Source of the DNA: Rhizobium rosettiformans
GTDB lineage: Bacteria > Pseudomonadota > Alphaproteobacteria > Rhizobiales > Rhizobiaceae
Direction: 5' to 3'
DNA length: 64,000 bases
NCBI RefSeq assembly: GCF_016806065.1
Contig: NZ_CP032405.1
Location: 310,001-374,000, forward strand
Below are positions 57,109 through 63,872 of this stretch, piece by piece. Under the pieces are notes generated by a model. The model was not told where the DNA came from. It was given only the letters and a program-made list of their open reading frames with translations, and did not search any database. Position 1 is the stretch's first letter. Each line of letters begins with the position of its first letter. The translations under genes and the position numbers were made by a program.

Positions 57109-57273
57109 ATGCTTTACTACGCACTCGTATTTCTGGTCGTCGCCCTGATCGCTGGCGTTCTCGGCTTCGGCGGCATTGCTGGCGCATCGGCTGGCATCGC
57201 CAAGATCCTCTTTGGTATCTTTATCATTCTCTTCCTCGTTTCGCTCGCCATGCGGCTCTTCCGTCAGGCGTGA
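57109..57273 (+). CDS. DUF1328 small membrane protein, second copy
   Basis: 54 residues, the same length as the copy at 54689 and sharing [17 protein letters not shown]. Two hydrophobic segments with a basic end (MRLFRQA). It has its own consensus EcfG promoter and a strong bidirectional terminator. It is transcribed divergently from nepR-ecfG, so it sits at the heart of the GSR locus. Function unknown. Confidence 0.87.
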   Translation: MLYYALVFLVVALIAGVLGFGGIAGASAGIAKILFGIFIILFLVSLAMRLFRQA

Positions 57274-57291
57274 ACGAGAAACTGACGTAGC

Positions 57292-57325
57292 AAAAAAGGC
57301 CGCTTCCGAAGAAGCGGCCTTTTTT
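57292..57325. terminator. Bidirectional Rho-independent terminator
   Basis: GGCCGCTTC (57298-57306) and GAAGCGGCC (57311-57319) with a CGAA loop, flanked by A6 and T6, so it can stop transcription from both sides. Confidence 0.9.
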
Positions 57326-57349
57326 CATGGGAGAAATTCAGATCGAAGC

Positions 57350-57541
57350 TCAGAGGAGGATCCAGACGACAGCGGCGAATAACAGGACGAGAATGACGCC
57401 GAGCGTCGTGACGGTGAACGAGCCGTAGCGGGGCGGGACCTGAGATTCGAGGTCCTGATCGAGGCCCGCCTGTTGCGAGACATGGCGGTTCTGTGCGTCG
57501 ACGTTGACTAAATTCGGATCGGCCGAGACTTCGGGCTTCAT
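57350..57541 (-). CDS. Small C-tail membrane protein
   Basis: 63 residues, family not recognised. Three ATG codons occur in a row (57547, 57544, 57541); the last has the best distance from GGAG. The N-terminal half is polar (PEVSADPNLVNV) and the C-terminal 20 residues form one hydrophobic helix. It overlaps or abuts the stop of the upstream hypothetical gene, so it belongs to that GSR-promoted transcript. Confidence 0.6.
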   Translation of the reverse strand: MKPEVSADPNLVNVDAQNRHVSQQAGLDQDLESQVPPRYGSFTVTTLGVILVLLFAAVVWILL

Positions 57542-57543
57542 CA

Positions 57544-57873
57544 TCATTCTCCATAACGTTCGGCAGGGACAGGCGGCATCAAGGCCTGCGCTTCGGCAGG
57601 GCCGGCGGTTGAGACAGGCGCCTCGAGCACGGCCAGCTTGTTGGGATCGATCGTCTGGCGGATGTTTCGACCAGCCACGAGATCGGCGTTCACGGGGAAA
57701 CAATCGCCATAGATGATCTCGGCCATGGCCCGCGCGCGCTTAAGTTCTTTTGGCAGCGCGCCGTAGCAAGCCTCGTCCGTGTCATAAGAAATAACAGCGA
57801 CCGGATCCTGCAGACATGTGGTGTCTTGCGGATGGCAGGCCACAATGACCATCAGGGCAGCCATACTGTTCAT
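57544..57873 (-). CDS. Hypothetical cysteine-containing GSR-controlled protein
   Basis: 109 residues, not recognised. A short hydrophobic N-terminus may be a weak signal, and four cysteines (13, 20, 36, 58) could form disulfides in the periplasm. The tail is Pro/Ala rich. A consensus EcfG promoter lies 28-52 bases upstream, and the small membrane protein follows in the same transcript. Confidence 0.65.
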   Translation of the reverse strand: MNSMAALMVIVACHPQDTTCLQDPVAVISYDTDEACYGALPKELKRARAMAEIIYGDCFPVNADLVAGRNIRQTIDPNKLAVLEAPVSTAGPAEAQALMPPVPAERYGE

Positions 57874-57900
57874 GATCGTTCTCCGTGTTACCTAAAGGTT

Positions 57901-57925
57901 AACGCGAAGACTGCACGACAGTTCC
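57901..57925 (-). promoter_or_regulatory. EcfG-type promoter of hypothetical gene
   Basis: On the minus strand GGAAC (57925-57921), 16 bases, then CGTT (57904-57901): an exact consensus match upstream of the gene at 57873. Confidence 0.85.
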
Positions 57926-57960
57926 AGGAACAATGGCGTGAAACGCCCATACGGCAGGGA

Positions 57961-59022
57961 TTAGGAGCGGATCAAGCCATGAATGTAGTGCAGCTTGCCG
58001 ATCACCGGCTCGGACAGCACGAAGGGATAGAGATCCGGCTGACCCATGCTGCGATTGATGCTGTTGATCGCTAGCGTCAGCGGCACCCAGGCGCGGATCA
58101 GGGCGCCTGCGCTGCCAATGCCGTAACTGTCAAAAGTGCGTTTCAGCTCGATCGCCGGCACATCGGCCTCGACATCGGGATTGGTTCTGAGACCGAAGGC
58201 ATCCGCCGTATCCAGCGCGTCGACGATGTGGAAGTAATGGGCAAAGGTCTCGGCGAAATCCTCCCAAGGGTGGCTCGCGGCATAGGCGGAGATGAAGCTG
58301 TTCTCCCAGCCTAGCGGGGGGCCCTCGGCATAGTGGCGTTTCAGAGCCTCACCGTAATCGGCTCGCTCGTCGCCGAACACACTCCGGAAGGCCTCGAAGG
58401 CATTCCTGTCCCGCACGAGGACATTCCAGTAATAATGGGCCACCTCATGGCGGAAATGGCCAAGCAGGGTGCGGAATGGCTCTCCAAGCGCCACACGCCG
58501 CGCCTCCCGTTCTGCGTCGGAACCCTCGACAATATTGAGCGTGATCAGGCCGTCGGCATGACCGGTCAGCACTGGCCCGTCACCGCTGTCTGCCGGATCA
58601 TCCGCGAGAAATTCGAAACCCAGCCCTTGCTCGGGATCGGCTGTGCGTGTGACCAGGGGCAGCCTGAACCTGAGAATGGAATAGAAGAGCCCGCGTTTCG
58701 CGAGCTCGATTCTCTGCCAGTTCTGGAGGTTTTCCGGCACCGAAAGATCCGGGATCGTAACATTGTGCCGGCAGGCGACGCAAAAGCCGCTGGCATCCTC
58801 ATCTTCAACGAGCCAGTTGCACCCGCCCAGGGCCGCATTGGCGCAAGGCCGGACGCTCCCGGTTTCCGTTATGCCTTTATTGAGCACATGCGTGCCGGAA
58901 CCATCCAGCGCCACCATGTCGAGACTGGTCGAACGAAAAGCCAGACGCGCCCCACATGTGACGCAACCGTCATTCTCAAAATGCACGACGTTCGAACAGT
59001 TGCTGCAACTGAACAGGCGCAT
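57961..59022 (-). CDS. Zinc-ribbon metallopeptidase-like protein
   Basis: 353 residues. The N-terminus carries two zinc-ribbon-like cysteine sets (Cys6, 9, 20, 23 and Cys60, 68, 81, 84). A metalloprotease motif HExxH follows at His192-Glu193-His196 (RHEVAHYYW), with ENSFISAYAASHPWEDFAETFAHY probably supplying the third ligand. It fits the putative zinc-binding metallopeptidase family (DUF2248-like). Function unknown. It follows the sensor kinase by 45 bases on the same strand and probably shares its transcript. Confidence 0.75.
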   Translation of the reverse strand: MRLFSCSNCSNVVHFENDGCVTCGARLAFRSTSLDMVALDGSGTHVLNKGITETGSVRPCANAALGGCNWLVEDEDASGFCVACRHNVTIPDLSVPENLQNWQRIELAKRGLFYSILRFRLPLVTRTADPEQGLGFEFLADDPADSGDGPVLTGHADGLITLNIVEGSDAEREARRVALGEPFRTLLGHFRHEVAHYYWNVLVRDRNAFEAFRSVFGDERADYGEALKRHYAEGPPLGWENSFISAYAASHPWEDFAETFAHYFHIVDALDTADAFGLRTNPDVEADVPAIELKRTFDSYGIGSAGALIRAWVPLTLAINSINRSMGQPDLYPFVLSEPVIGKLHYIHGLIRS

Positions 59023-59067
59023 GGCCGTATCTTTCCATGAAAGGACACCCGCGGGGGCGCCAAAGAT

Positions 59068-60057
59068 TCAGTCGAAGATCTCGAGTGGAAAGCGCAGCTC
59101 GTAGCGCACCTGTCCGTTCGTCAGTTCGTGATGCGCTTCGCCGTTTACCGAAGATGGGACGACCCGCTCCAGAACGGTGCTGCCGAAGCGCGCCGCCTTG
59201 GTTTCTTCGTTTTCGCGAGCGGTAAATGGTTCGGACCAGACGATCACCACCACGGGACCCGCGGGCGTTTCGAGCTTCCGGCACGAGACCTCGATCGGCT
59301 GGCGTCGTTGCAGGAAATCACCATGGCTAACGGCATTGACCACCAGCTCATGCAAGGCAAGCCCGATATGCAGCGACGCATTGGGTGTCAGAAGAACGTC
59401 GTCGCCCACGACCTGAACCAGATCTGCGTTTTCCTGAACGTAGCGATCGACCTGCTGCTTCAGGAGATCGCGAAAATAGGCCCCGCGCCAGCTGGAGTCG
59501 GTGATCAGGTCTTGCGACTGAGAAAGGGCATGCAGCCGGCCCCGGAATTTTCCGAGGAACATGTCCAGCGTCCCGGAATACCGGGCCGTCTGGGATGCGA
59601 TGCTCTGAATGATCGCGAGAAGGTTCTTCGACCGGTGGCTGACTTCCCGCAGGAGTGCGCGCAAAAGCCTTTCGCGCCGCCGGTCTTCGGTGCGATCGAT
59701 GACAACTGTGATCAAATGCAAATCATGATCCGCCATCTCGACCATGCGGCAGCGGAATTCGAAGAAGGTATCGTCTCCCGCCTCAATCTCGAGCTCAGCA
59801 CGATCTCCGGCGTTCTGTAACCCGGACTTGAGCTCTGCGAGTTTCTGCCCGATCTCCGGCCCGAAGATGGTGTCGTCGGACGGAGTTGCCCCCGCCGCCA
59901 GCCGCCAGCGAGCCGGCAGCGAGGTGATGCAGACATAGGTACCATCTTTATCCTGAAGAGTGAGGCTGGCGCCCATGTCGATGAGCGCGGTTATGAAGAA
60001 CTCCCGCAGCTGTTCGTCGCCGCGCTGAGGTTCAAACCATGTCAACCGATGTACCAA
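59068..60057 (-). CDS. HWE/HisKA_2-type sensor histidine kinase
   Basis: 329 residues from a TTG start with GGAG seven bases upstream; the next ATG would remove 27 residues. A PAS-like sensor region (about 25-125) precedes the phospho-acceptor His141 in EVSHRSKNLLAI (HRxxN) and an ATPase domain (LHELVVNAVSHG). There are no membrane segments, so it is cytoplasmic. Kinases of this type phosphorylate PhyR, and the location next to phyR and ecfG supports that role (compare Sinorhizobium RsiC). Confidence 0.85.
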   Translation of the reverse strand: MVHRLTWFEPQRGDEQLREFFITALIDMGASLTLQDKDGTYVCITSLPARWRLAAGATPSDDTIFGPEIGQKLAELKSGLQNAGDRAELEIEAGDDTFFEFRCRMVEMADHDLHLITVVIDRTEDRRRERLLRALLREVSHRSKNLLAIIQSIASQTARYSGTLDMFLGKFRGRLHALSQSQDLITDSSWRGAYFRDLLKQQVDRYVQENADLVQVVGDDVLLTPNASLHIGLALHELVVNAVSHGDFLQRRQPIEVSCRKLETPAGPVVVIVWSEPFTARENEETKAARFGSTVLERVVPSSVNGEAHHELTNGQVRYELRFPLEIFD

Positions 60058-60144
60058 TTGCCTGCTCCGCCATTATCGGCATCTGGGACCGGCTCCGTCT
60101 GCCGGTCCATTCCTCGCTCTAACCTATGCCCCACAAGAGCTATA

Positions 60145-60939
60145 TCAAGCCTGCTCGGTCACGCGCTCGTTGAAGAAAAGCGCCTGACTGATCAAAGCCT
60201 TGACCATGTCGGGGTTGAACGGCTTGGTGACCAGGAAGGCAGGCTCAGGACGCTCGCCAGTCAACAGGCGCTCCGGGAATGCCGTAATGAAGATGACCGG
60301 GATGGTATCGACCTTGAGAATGTCGTTCACGGCATCGATGCCCGAGCTTCCATCCGCAAGCTGGATGTCGGCGAGGACCATTTTCGGGCTGGTACGCTTA
60401 TAGAGATCGACGGCTTCGGCATGGGTGCGGGCGATGCCGGTCACGCGGTGACCGAGGTCTTCGACCATCTGCTCGATGTCGAGCGCGATCAGAGGCTCGT
60501 CTTCGATGATCATGATGTCGGTCGCGACCTGGCGGGAGATCTCCATCGAGGCCTCGTTGAAGAGCGCGTTGAATTCGGCTTCGCCGACGCTCAGCACGCT
60601 GGCCGCTTCGGTGGTGGTGAAACCTTCGACCGTGATCAGAAGAAAGGCGTGGCGCGCGCGCGTCGGCACGGATGCAAGGTTGGCGGCGGCACGCTTTTCC
60701 CATGCAAAGGGCGAGGTGATCTGGGGAAGCTCGACCTTGGTCGAATCGTAGATCGTCACGAACAGCTTGTAGAGAGCGACACGGTCATCACCGGTGTCGG
60801 GAAAAATGGAGATGTCGGCGATCAGCGCTTCCAGGACCGCTGCCACATAGGCATCTCCGGAGGTCTGCGAACCGGTGACGGCGCGTGCGTAACGGCGCAG
60901 GTAAGGAAGATGGACAGCGACGCGGGCAGTAAGGGACAT
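60145..60939 (-). CDS. phyR: GSR response regulator/anti-anti-sigma factor PhyR
   Basis: 264 residues. Residues 1-135 mimic an ECF sigma factor (LPYLRRYARAVTGSQTSGDAYV, and a region-4-like helix-turn-helix near 95-130). Residues 140-264 form a receiver with Asp191 (VLADIQLADG), Thr219 (FITAFPE) and Lys239 (VTKPF). On phosphorylation the sigma-like part binds NepR and frees EcfG. The ATG at 60939 follows GGAG. It has a consensus EcfG promoter and faces a second nepR gene. Confidence 0.93.
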   Translation of the reverse strand: MSLTARVAVHLPYLRRYARAVTGSQTSGDAYVAAVLEALIADISIFPDTGDDRVALYKLFVTIYDSTKVELPQITSPFAWEKRAAANLASVPTRARHAFLLITVEGFTTTEAASVLSVGEAEFNALFNEASMEISRQVATDIMIIEDEPLIALDIEQMVEDLGHRVTGIARTHAEAVDLYKRTSPKMVLADIQLADGSSGIDAVNDILKVDTIPVIFITAFPERLLTGERPEPAFLVTKPFNPDMVKALISQALFFNERVTEQA

Positions 60940-60983
60940 GCAGTTCTCCAATCGAAATGGATAAAGGTGCGGACTCGGCAGAA

Positions 60984-61008
60984 AACGCGGCTCGAAAAAA
61001 AATGTTCC
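60984..61008 (-). promoter_or_regulatory. EcfG-type promoter of phyR
   Basis: On the minus strand GGAAC (61008-61004), 16 bases, CGTT (60987-60984). Exact consensus, so phyR is under its own output. Confidence 0.88.
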
Positions 61009-61017
61009 ATCGTCTTT

Positions 61018-61042
61018 GGAACTTTTTTGCCTGTTCGGGCTT
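61018..61042 (+). promoter_or_regulatory. EcfG-type promoter candidate of second nepR
   Basis: GGAAC (61018-61022) with TT after 18 bases (61041-61042); the core reads GCTT in place of CGTT. It lies back to back with the phyR promoter, nine bases apart. Confidence 0.55.
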
Positions 61043-61091
61043 ATCACGTTAATTGTCGTCTCGCTTGGCAAACTGACGGAATTGGACAGAC

Positions 61092-61289
61092 ATGGCTGAA
61101 GGCCCTCCGGATGGAAATAAATCGAAGAAGCCGTCGGAGGCAAAGCGGCAAAATGCGAACGCATTGATCGCGTCAAAGCTTCGTGGCTACTACGACAGTA
61201 TCGTCGACGAAGGCACTCCGTCCCAATTTCTCGACCTTCTCGAAAAGCTTCACGATGCGGAAGCAAAAGCCAAGTCCAGGAAACCCTGA
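61092..61289 (+). CDS. Second NepR-family anti-sigma factor
   Basis: 65 residues. LRGYYDSIVDEGTPSQFLDLLEKL lines up with the NepR core at 56728-56937, including the YY and FL-LLE positions. The N-terminus is basic and polar (KSKKPSEAKRQ). It is divergent from phyR with a likely EcfG-type promoter. Sinorhizobium likewise has two such proteins (RsiA1, RsiA2). It may titrate EcfG or PhyR, or set a different threshold. Confidence 0.85.
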   Translation: MAEGPPDGNKSKKPSEAKRQNANALIASKLRGYYDSIVDEGTPSQFLDLLEKLHDAEAKAKSRKP

Positions 61290-61340
61290 CATATGAACGG
61301 CCGGGCTTCGAAAAGCCCAACCGTCTCTCAAAAGCGCAGG

Positions 61341-61784
61341 TCAATCGCGATCGTTGCCGACACCTTGCGACTTGGCGACCCCATAGGCGACTGCTGCAAT
61401 CGCCGCGGCAGTCAGCAGGGACCGTCCCTTCATCAGCGCCGGCACACCAGCCAATAACTGCAGCGTCATCGGATCAGGCAGCCGTGCCCTGGCGGCCCTT
61501 TGACGGGCTTCCATGCGACGCTCGGCGCGACGGTTGATCGACTGCACCACGACGATGACGATGATGGCGCAGAGCGCCGTGACGCCAGCGATGACCAAGG
61601 CAGCATAAATCGGACCGATGATGCTGGTCAGATAGAAGCCGAGAGCCAGAAGCAGGGCGACATAGGTCGTTAGCCCCAACACACCGGCAATCGCACCCGC
61701 CATCACGGAGCGCCCGACCTTGTTGGCGGTCGGCCGCACCTTGCCAAAGGCGACGATGCCCAAATGTCTAAGGAGTGGCAGCAT
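61341..61784 (-). CDS. Membrane protein, partner of DUF883 gene
   Basis: 147 residues with two adjacent hydrophobic helices (about 28-55 and 57-80), a basic stretch (RRAERRMEARQRAARAR) and a third weak helix near the C-terminus. The arrangement recalls the holin-like/YqjE proteins encoded after YqjD-type genes in enterobacteria. It starts 2 bases after the DUF883 stop and belongs to that GSR-promoted operon. Confidence 0.65.
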   Translation of the reverse strand: MLPLLRHLGIVAFGKVRPTANKVGRSVMAGAIAGVLGLTTYVALLLALGFYLTSIIGPIYAALVIAGVTALCAIIVIVVVQSINRRAERRMEARQRAARARLPDPMTLQLLAGVPALMKGRSLLTAAAIAAVAYGVAKSQGVGNDRD

Positions 61785-61786
61785 GA

Positions 61787-62140
61787 TCAGCGCCGGCTGA
61801 GAAGCGCAAGAACGTAGCCGACGCCAGCGGCCATAGCGAGCGACTGCAGCGGCTTTGCGCGCACATAGGCTTCGATATCTTCTTCAGCATTCATGAAGCG
61901 CTCACGTGCGCTGTCGATATATTCCTGTGAGGTTTCGCCCGCCTGACGGATCTTGCCGCTACCGAAGGAGGCGACGGTCTGCGTCAGAGAAGCGATATCG
62001 CGGCGCAGGGCTTCGAGGTCCGCCTGGACGTCACCGCTGGTCGCGGTACCCGCCGTGTTCGCCTTGTCTTCGATGCGGTCTGCGAGATCGTTTGCCTTGA
62101 CTTCGATCTTGCTCTTGGAGGCGCTCGGTACCTGGGCCAT
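61787..62140 (-). CDS. DUF883 (ElaB/YqjD-like) membrane-tail protein
   Basis: 117 residues from the ATG at 62140 with an AAGGAG site. A long charged helical region (DLEALRRDIASLTQTV) leads to RAKPLQSLAMAAGVGYVLALLSRR, the C-terminal glycine-containing anchor typical of ElaB/YqjD/YgaM. In E. coli these stationary-phase proteins tether ribosomes to the membrane. A consensus EcfG promoter lies 44-68 bases upstream. Confidence 0.85.
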   Translation of the reverse strand: MAQVPSASKSKIEVKANDLADRIEDKANTAGTATSGDVQADLEALRRDIASLTQTVASFGSGKIRQAGETSQEYIDSARERFMNAEEDIEAYVRAKPLQSLAMAAGVGYVLALLSRR

Positions 62141-62183
62141 GGAATTCTCCTTGGATTGTTCATGAAAGGCAGTTCGCAACAAG

Positions 62184-62208
62184 AACGCCGTGACCGGACG
62201 AGTGTTCC
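62184..62208 (-). promoter_or_regulatory. EcfG-type promoter of DUF883 operon
   Basis: On the minus strand GGAAC (62208-62204), 16 bases, CGTT (62187-62184), exact consensus. Confidence 0.87.
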
Positions 62209-62277
62209 ATCATCACCTCGGCCTTTTCTTGTGCACGAGGCCACGGGCCCGATCTGATCGGCTTCGACCCAGCCGAT

Positions 62278-62302
62278 GGAACTTCCCGCATTAGCCGACG
62301 TT
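62278..62302 (+). promoter_or_regulatory. EcfG-type promoter of csbD-like gene
   Basis: GGAAC (62278-62282), 16 bases, CGTT (62299-62302), exact consensus, 54 bases before the start codon. Confidence 0.87.
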
Positions 62303-62355
62303 TTCAGCCCCGAGGACATCAAGCCTCGACCATTCACCGACACGGGAGTTATCCG

Positions 62356-62553
62356 ATGAATTGGAATCAGATCGAAGGCAATTGGGAACAGTTCAAGGGC
62401 AAAGCCCAGACCCAGTGGGGCAAGCTGACAGGTGACGATCTCGATGTGATCGCCGGCAAGCGCAAGGAGCTCTCAGGCAAGATCCAGGCTGCCTATGGCA
62501 AGACCCAGGAAGAAGCCGATCGCGAGATCGACGAGTGGATGAGCCGCAGCTAA
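62356..62553 (+). CDS. CsbD-family stress protein
   Basis: 65 residues matching the whole family: MNWNQIEGNWEQFKGKA, then WGKLTGDDL and GKTQEEADREID. These small, hydrophilic, very abundant proteins are induced by general stress in many bacteria; the mechanism is unknown. It has a consensus EcfG promoter and its own terminator, so it is a monocistronic GSR target. Confidence 0.92.
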   Translation: MNWNQIEGNWEQFKGKAQTQWGKLTGDDLDVIAGKRKELSGKIQAAYGKTQEEADREIDEWMSRS

Positions 62554-62580
62554 GACCTGCAGGCTAAGGAATGCCCGGAA

Positions 62581-62608
62581 CCCGGAAGCGCCCGCTTCCG
62601 GGTTTTTT
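62581..62608. terminator. Rho-independent terminator after csbD-like gene
   Basis: CCCGGAAGC (62581-62589) pairs with GCTTCCGGG (62594-62602), followed by TTTTTT. It lies between convergent genes. Confidence 0.88.
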
Positions 62609-62616
62609 GCTGCGCC

Positions 62617-63474
62617 TCAGGCAGCCACTGTGCTGGCGCCGTAGGTCACGCCCTTTTCTTTCAGCCAGCGGCGATAGGCGATGGACGAGGCATCTGCCCG
62701 CGTTGGGATTTCCTTGCGCGGCTCCAGCGGCAGGAGTACCGGCCGCTGGTTTTCAAGGATGATGCGGTCCTGCAGGAAGATCATCTGCTGGAAATGGATA
62801 AGCTCCGTGGTCGTTGAGACATCGTCGATCAGATACATGATCGGATGCGCCCGGCAGCGGCCGGGATCGAGCGGCTGGACGAAGAGGCCGATGACATCCC
62901 AGCGATTGGTAGCGTTGGGACATGTCTTGTAGAGGATCGTGGCGAACGGCGTCATCACCCGGTACATGTATTGGGTGGTGATGCCGTCGGACGCCGACAG
63001 AGCCGCCTGCGGCTGGAAGAAGGTGCAGTTGGTCGCCCAGACCTCGTCTTCGTCGCGGCGGATTTCGACATCATAGCTCTGTACTTCCGTATGCGGCTCG
63101 GCTCCCAGAACATCCGTATGCACGAAGGGGAAATGCGCCATGTCGAGGAAGTTCTCGACGATGCGAAGTCCTGAAGCCTTCACCGTGACCACGCCGCAGG
63201 GCACATAGCGTCTATCCGGCTCGTCGGCCTCCGGCAGCGGAAAGATCTCGCGCTCGGGCTCGCCCAGCGTCGCCCAGAGAAAGCCGAAGCGATGGCGTAG
63301 CGGCAGCGGCTCGGCCCGCCCCTCGGCAAACACTTCGATCGCCCCATCCGCTTGTCTGACGACAGTCAGATCCGTCCCGAGCAACCGGTTCTGCGATCGG
63401 CCCACAGGGATCACCGCCTCGGTATCGAGCACATACCACTGATCAAGCGACGCCTTGTCGATACCGTTCTGCAT
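62617..63474 (-). CDS. Rieske-type oxygenase homologue lacking the Rieske centre
   Basis: 285 residues. The C-terminal two thirds resemble the catalytic domain of vanillate-demethylase-like Rieske oxygenases. The mononuclear iron motif is E107-NFLD111-MAH114-FPFVH119, followed by a beta-rich barrel. The N-terminal WYVLDTEAVIPVG and FGFLWATLGEPE flanks are present, but the segment between residues about 50 and 55, where CxH and CxxH cluster ligands should lie, is missing. The frame is intact and a GAGG site precedes the ATG. It would need electrons from another protein, or it has lost oxygenase activity. Confidence 0.75.
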   Translation of the reverse strand: MQNGIDKASLDQWYVLDTEAVIPVGRSQNRLLGTDLTVVRQADGAIEVFAEGRAEPLPLRHRFGFLWATLGEPEREIFPLPEADEPDRRYVPCGVVTVKASGLRIVENFLDMAHFPFVHTDVLGAEPHTEVQSYDVEIRRDEDEVWATNCTFFQPQAALSASDGITTQYMYRVMTPFATILYKTCPNATNRWDVIGLFVQPLDPGRCRAHPIMYLIDDVSTTTELIHFQQMIFLQDRIILENQRPVLLPLEPRKEIPTRADASSIAYRRWLKEKGVTYGASTVAA

Positions 63475-63590
63475 AGTCTGTCTTTCCTCTGGAGCACGGG
63501 AGAAACCGCTTGAAACCCGATCTCACCCGCCGCTAGATTGCCCAAAAATTAGAGCGCGCACAATTGCAAGGCAACACTGATCCCCATCCG

Positions 63591-63872
63591 ATGACGGCGA
63601 AAGCCGACCATATGACCGTCGGCTTCACCTTTTCCGGAAGGCTGGAGCCGCAGGGCTTCATCGCGTTCGCCGAACATCGGGCCGCCCGCCTCTCGCTCGG
63701 GCTCAAGATTGCGGCCTGCGACTACGATCGCTGTCGCCTGACGCTGTCGGGCCCGGAAGCCCTGATCGACGCCTTCGAAATGGCGGTCAGCCTCGGCCCC
63801 TATGACAGCATCGTGCTCGACGTGACCCGCTTTCAAACAGACGAAGACTTGCCCGCAAAGGCCGCATCATGA
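63591..63872 (+). CDS. Degenerate acylphosphatase-like protein
   Basis: 93 residues from the ATG at 63591; ATG 63612 is an alternative, and neither has a good ribosome site. FTFSGRLEPQGFIAFAEHRAARLSLG and the later GPYDSIVLDVTRF follow the ferredoxin-like acylphosphatase fold. The catalytic arginine after GF and the downstream asparagine are not seen, so enzyme activity is doubtful. It overlaps the next gene by 4 bases (ATGA), so the two are translationally coupled. Confidence 0.55.
   Translation: MTAKADHMTVGFTFSGRLEPQGFIAFAEHRAARLSLGLKIAACDYDRCRLTLSGPEALIDAFEMAVSLGPYDSIVLDVTRFQTDEDLPAKAAS

Noticed and set aside
61304..61319. GGGCTT/AAGCCC hairpin after the second nepR gene
   Set aside because: Short stem without a T-run in either direction; not strong enough to call a terminator.
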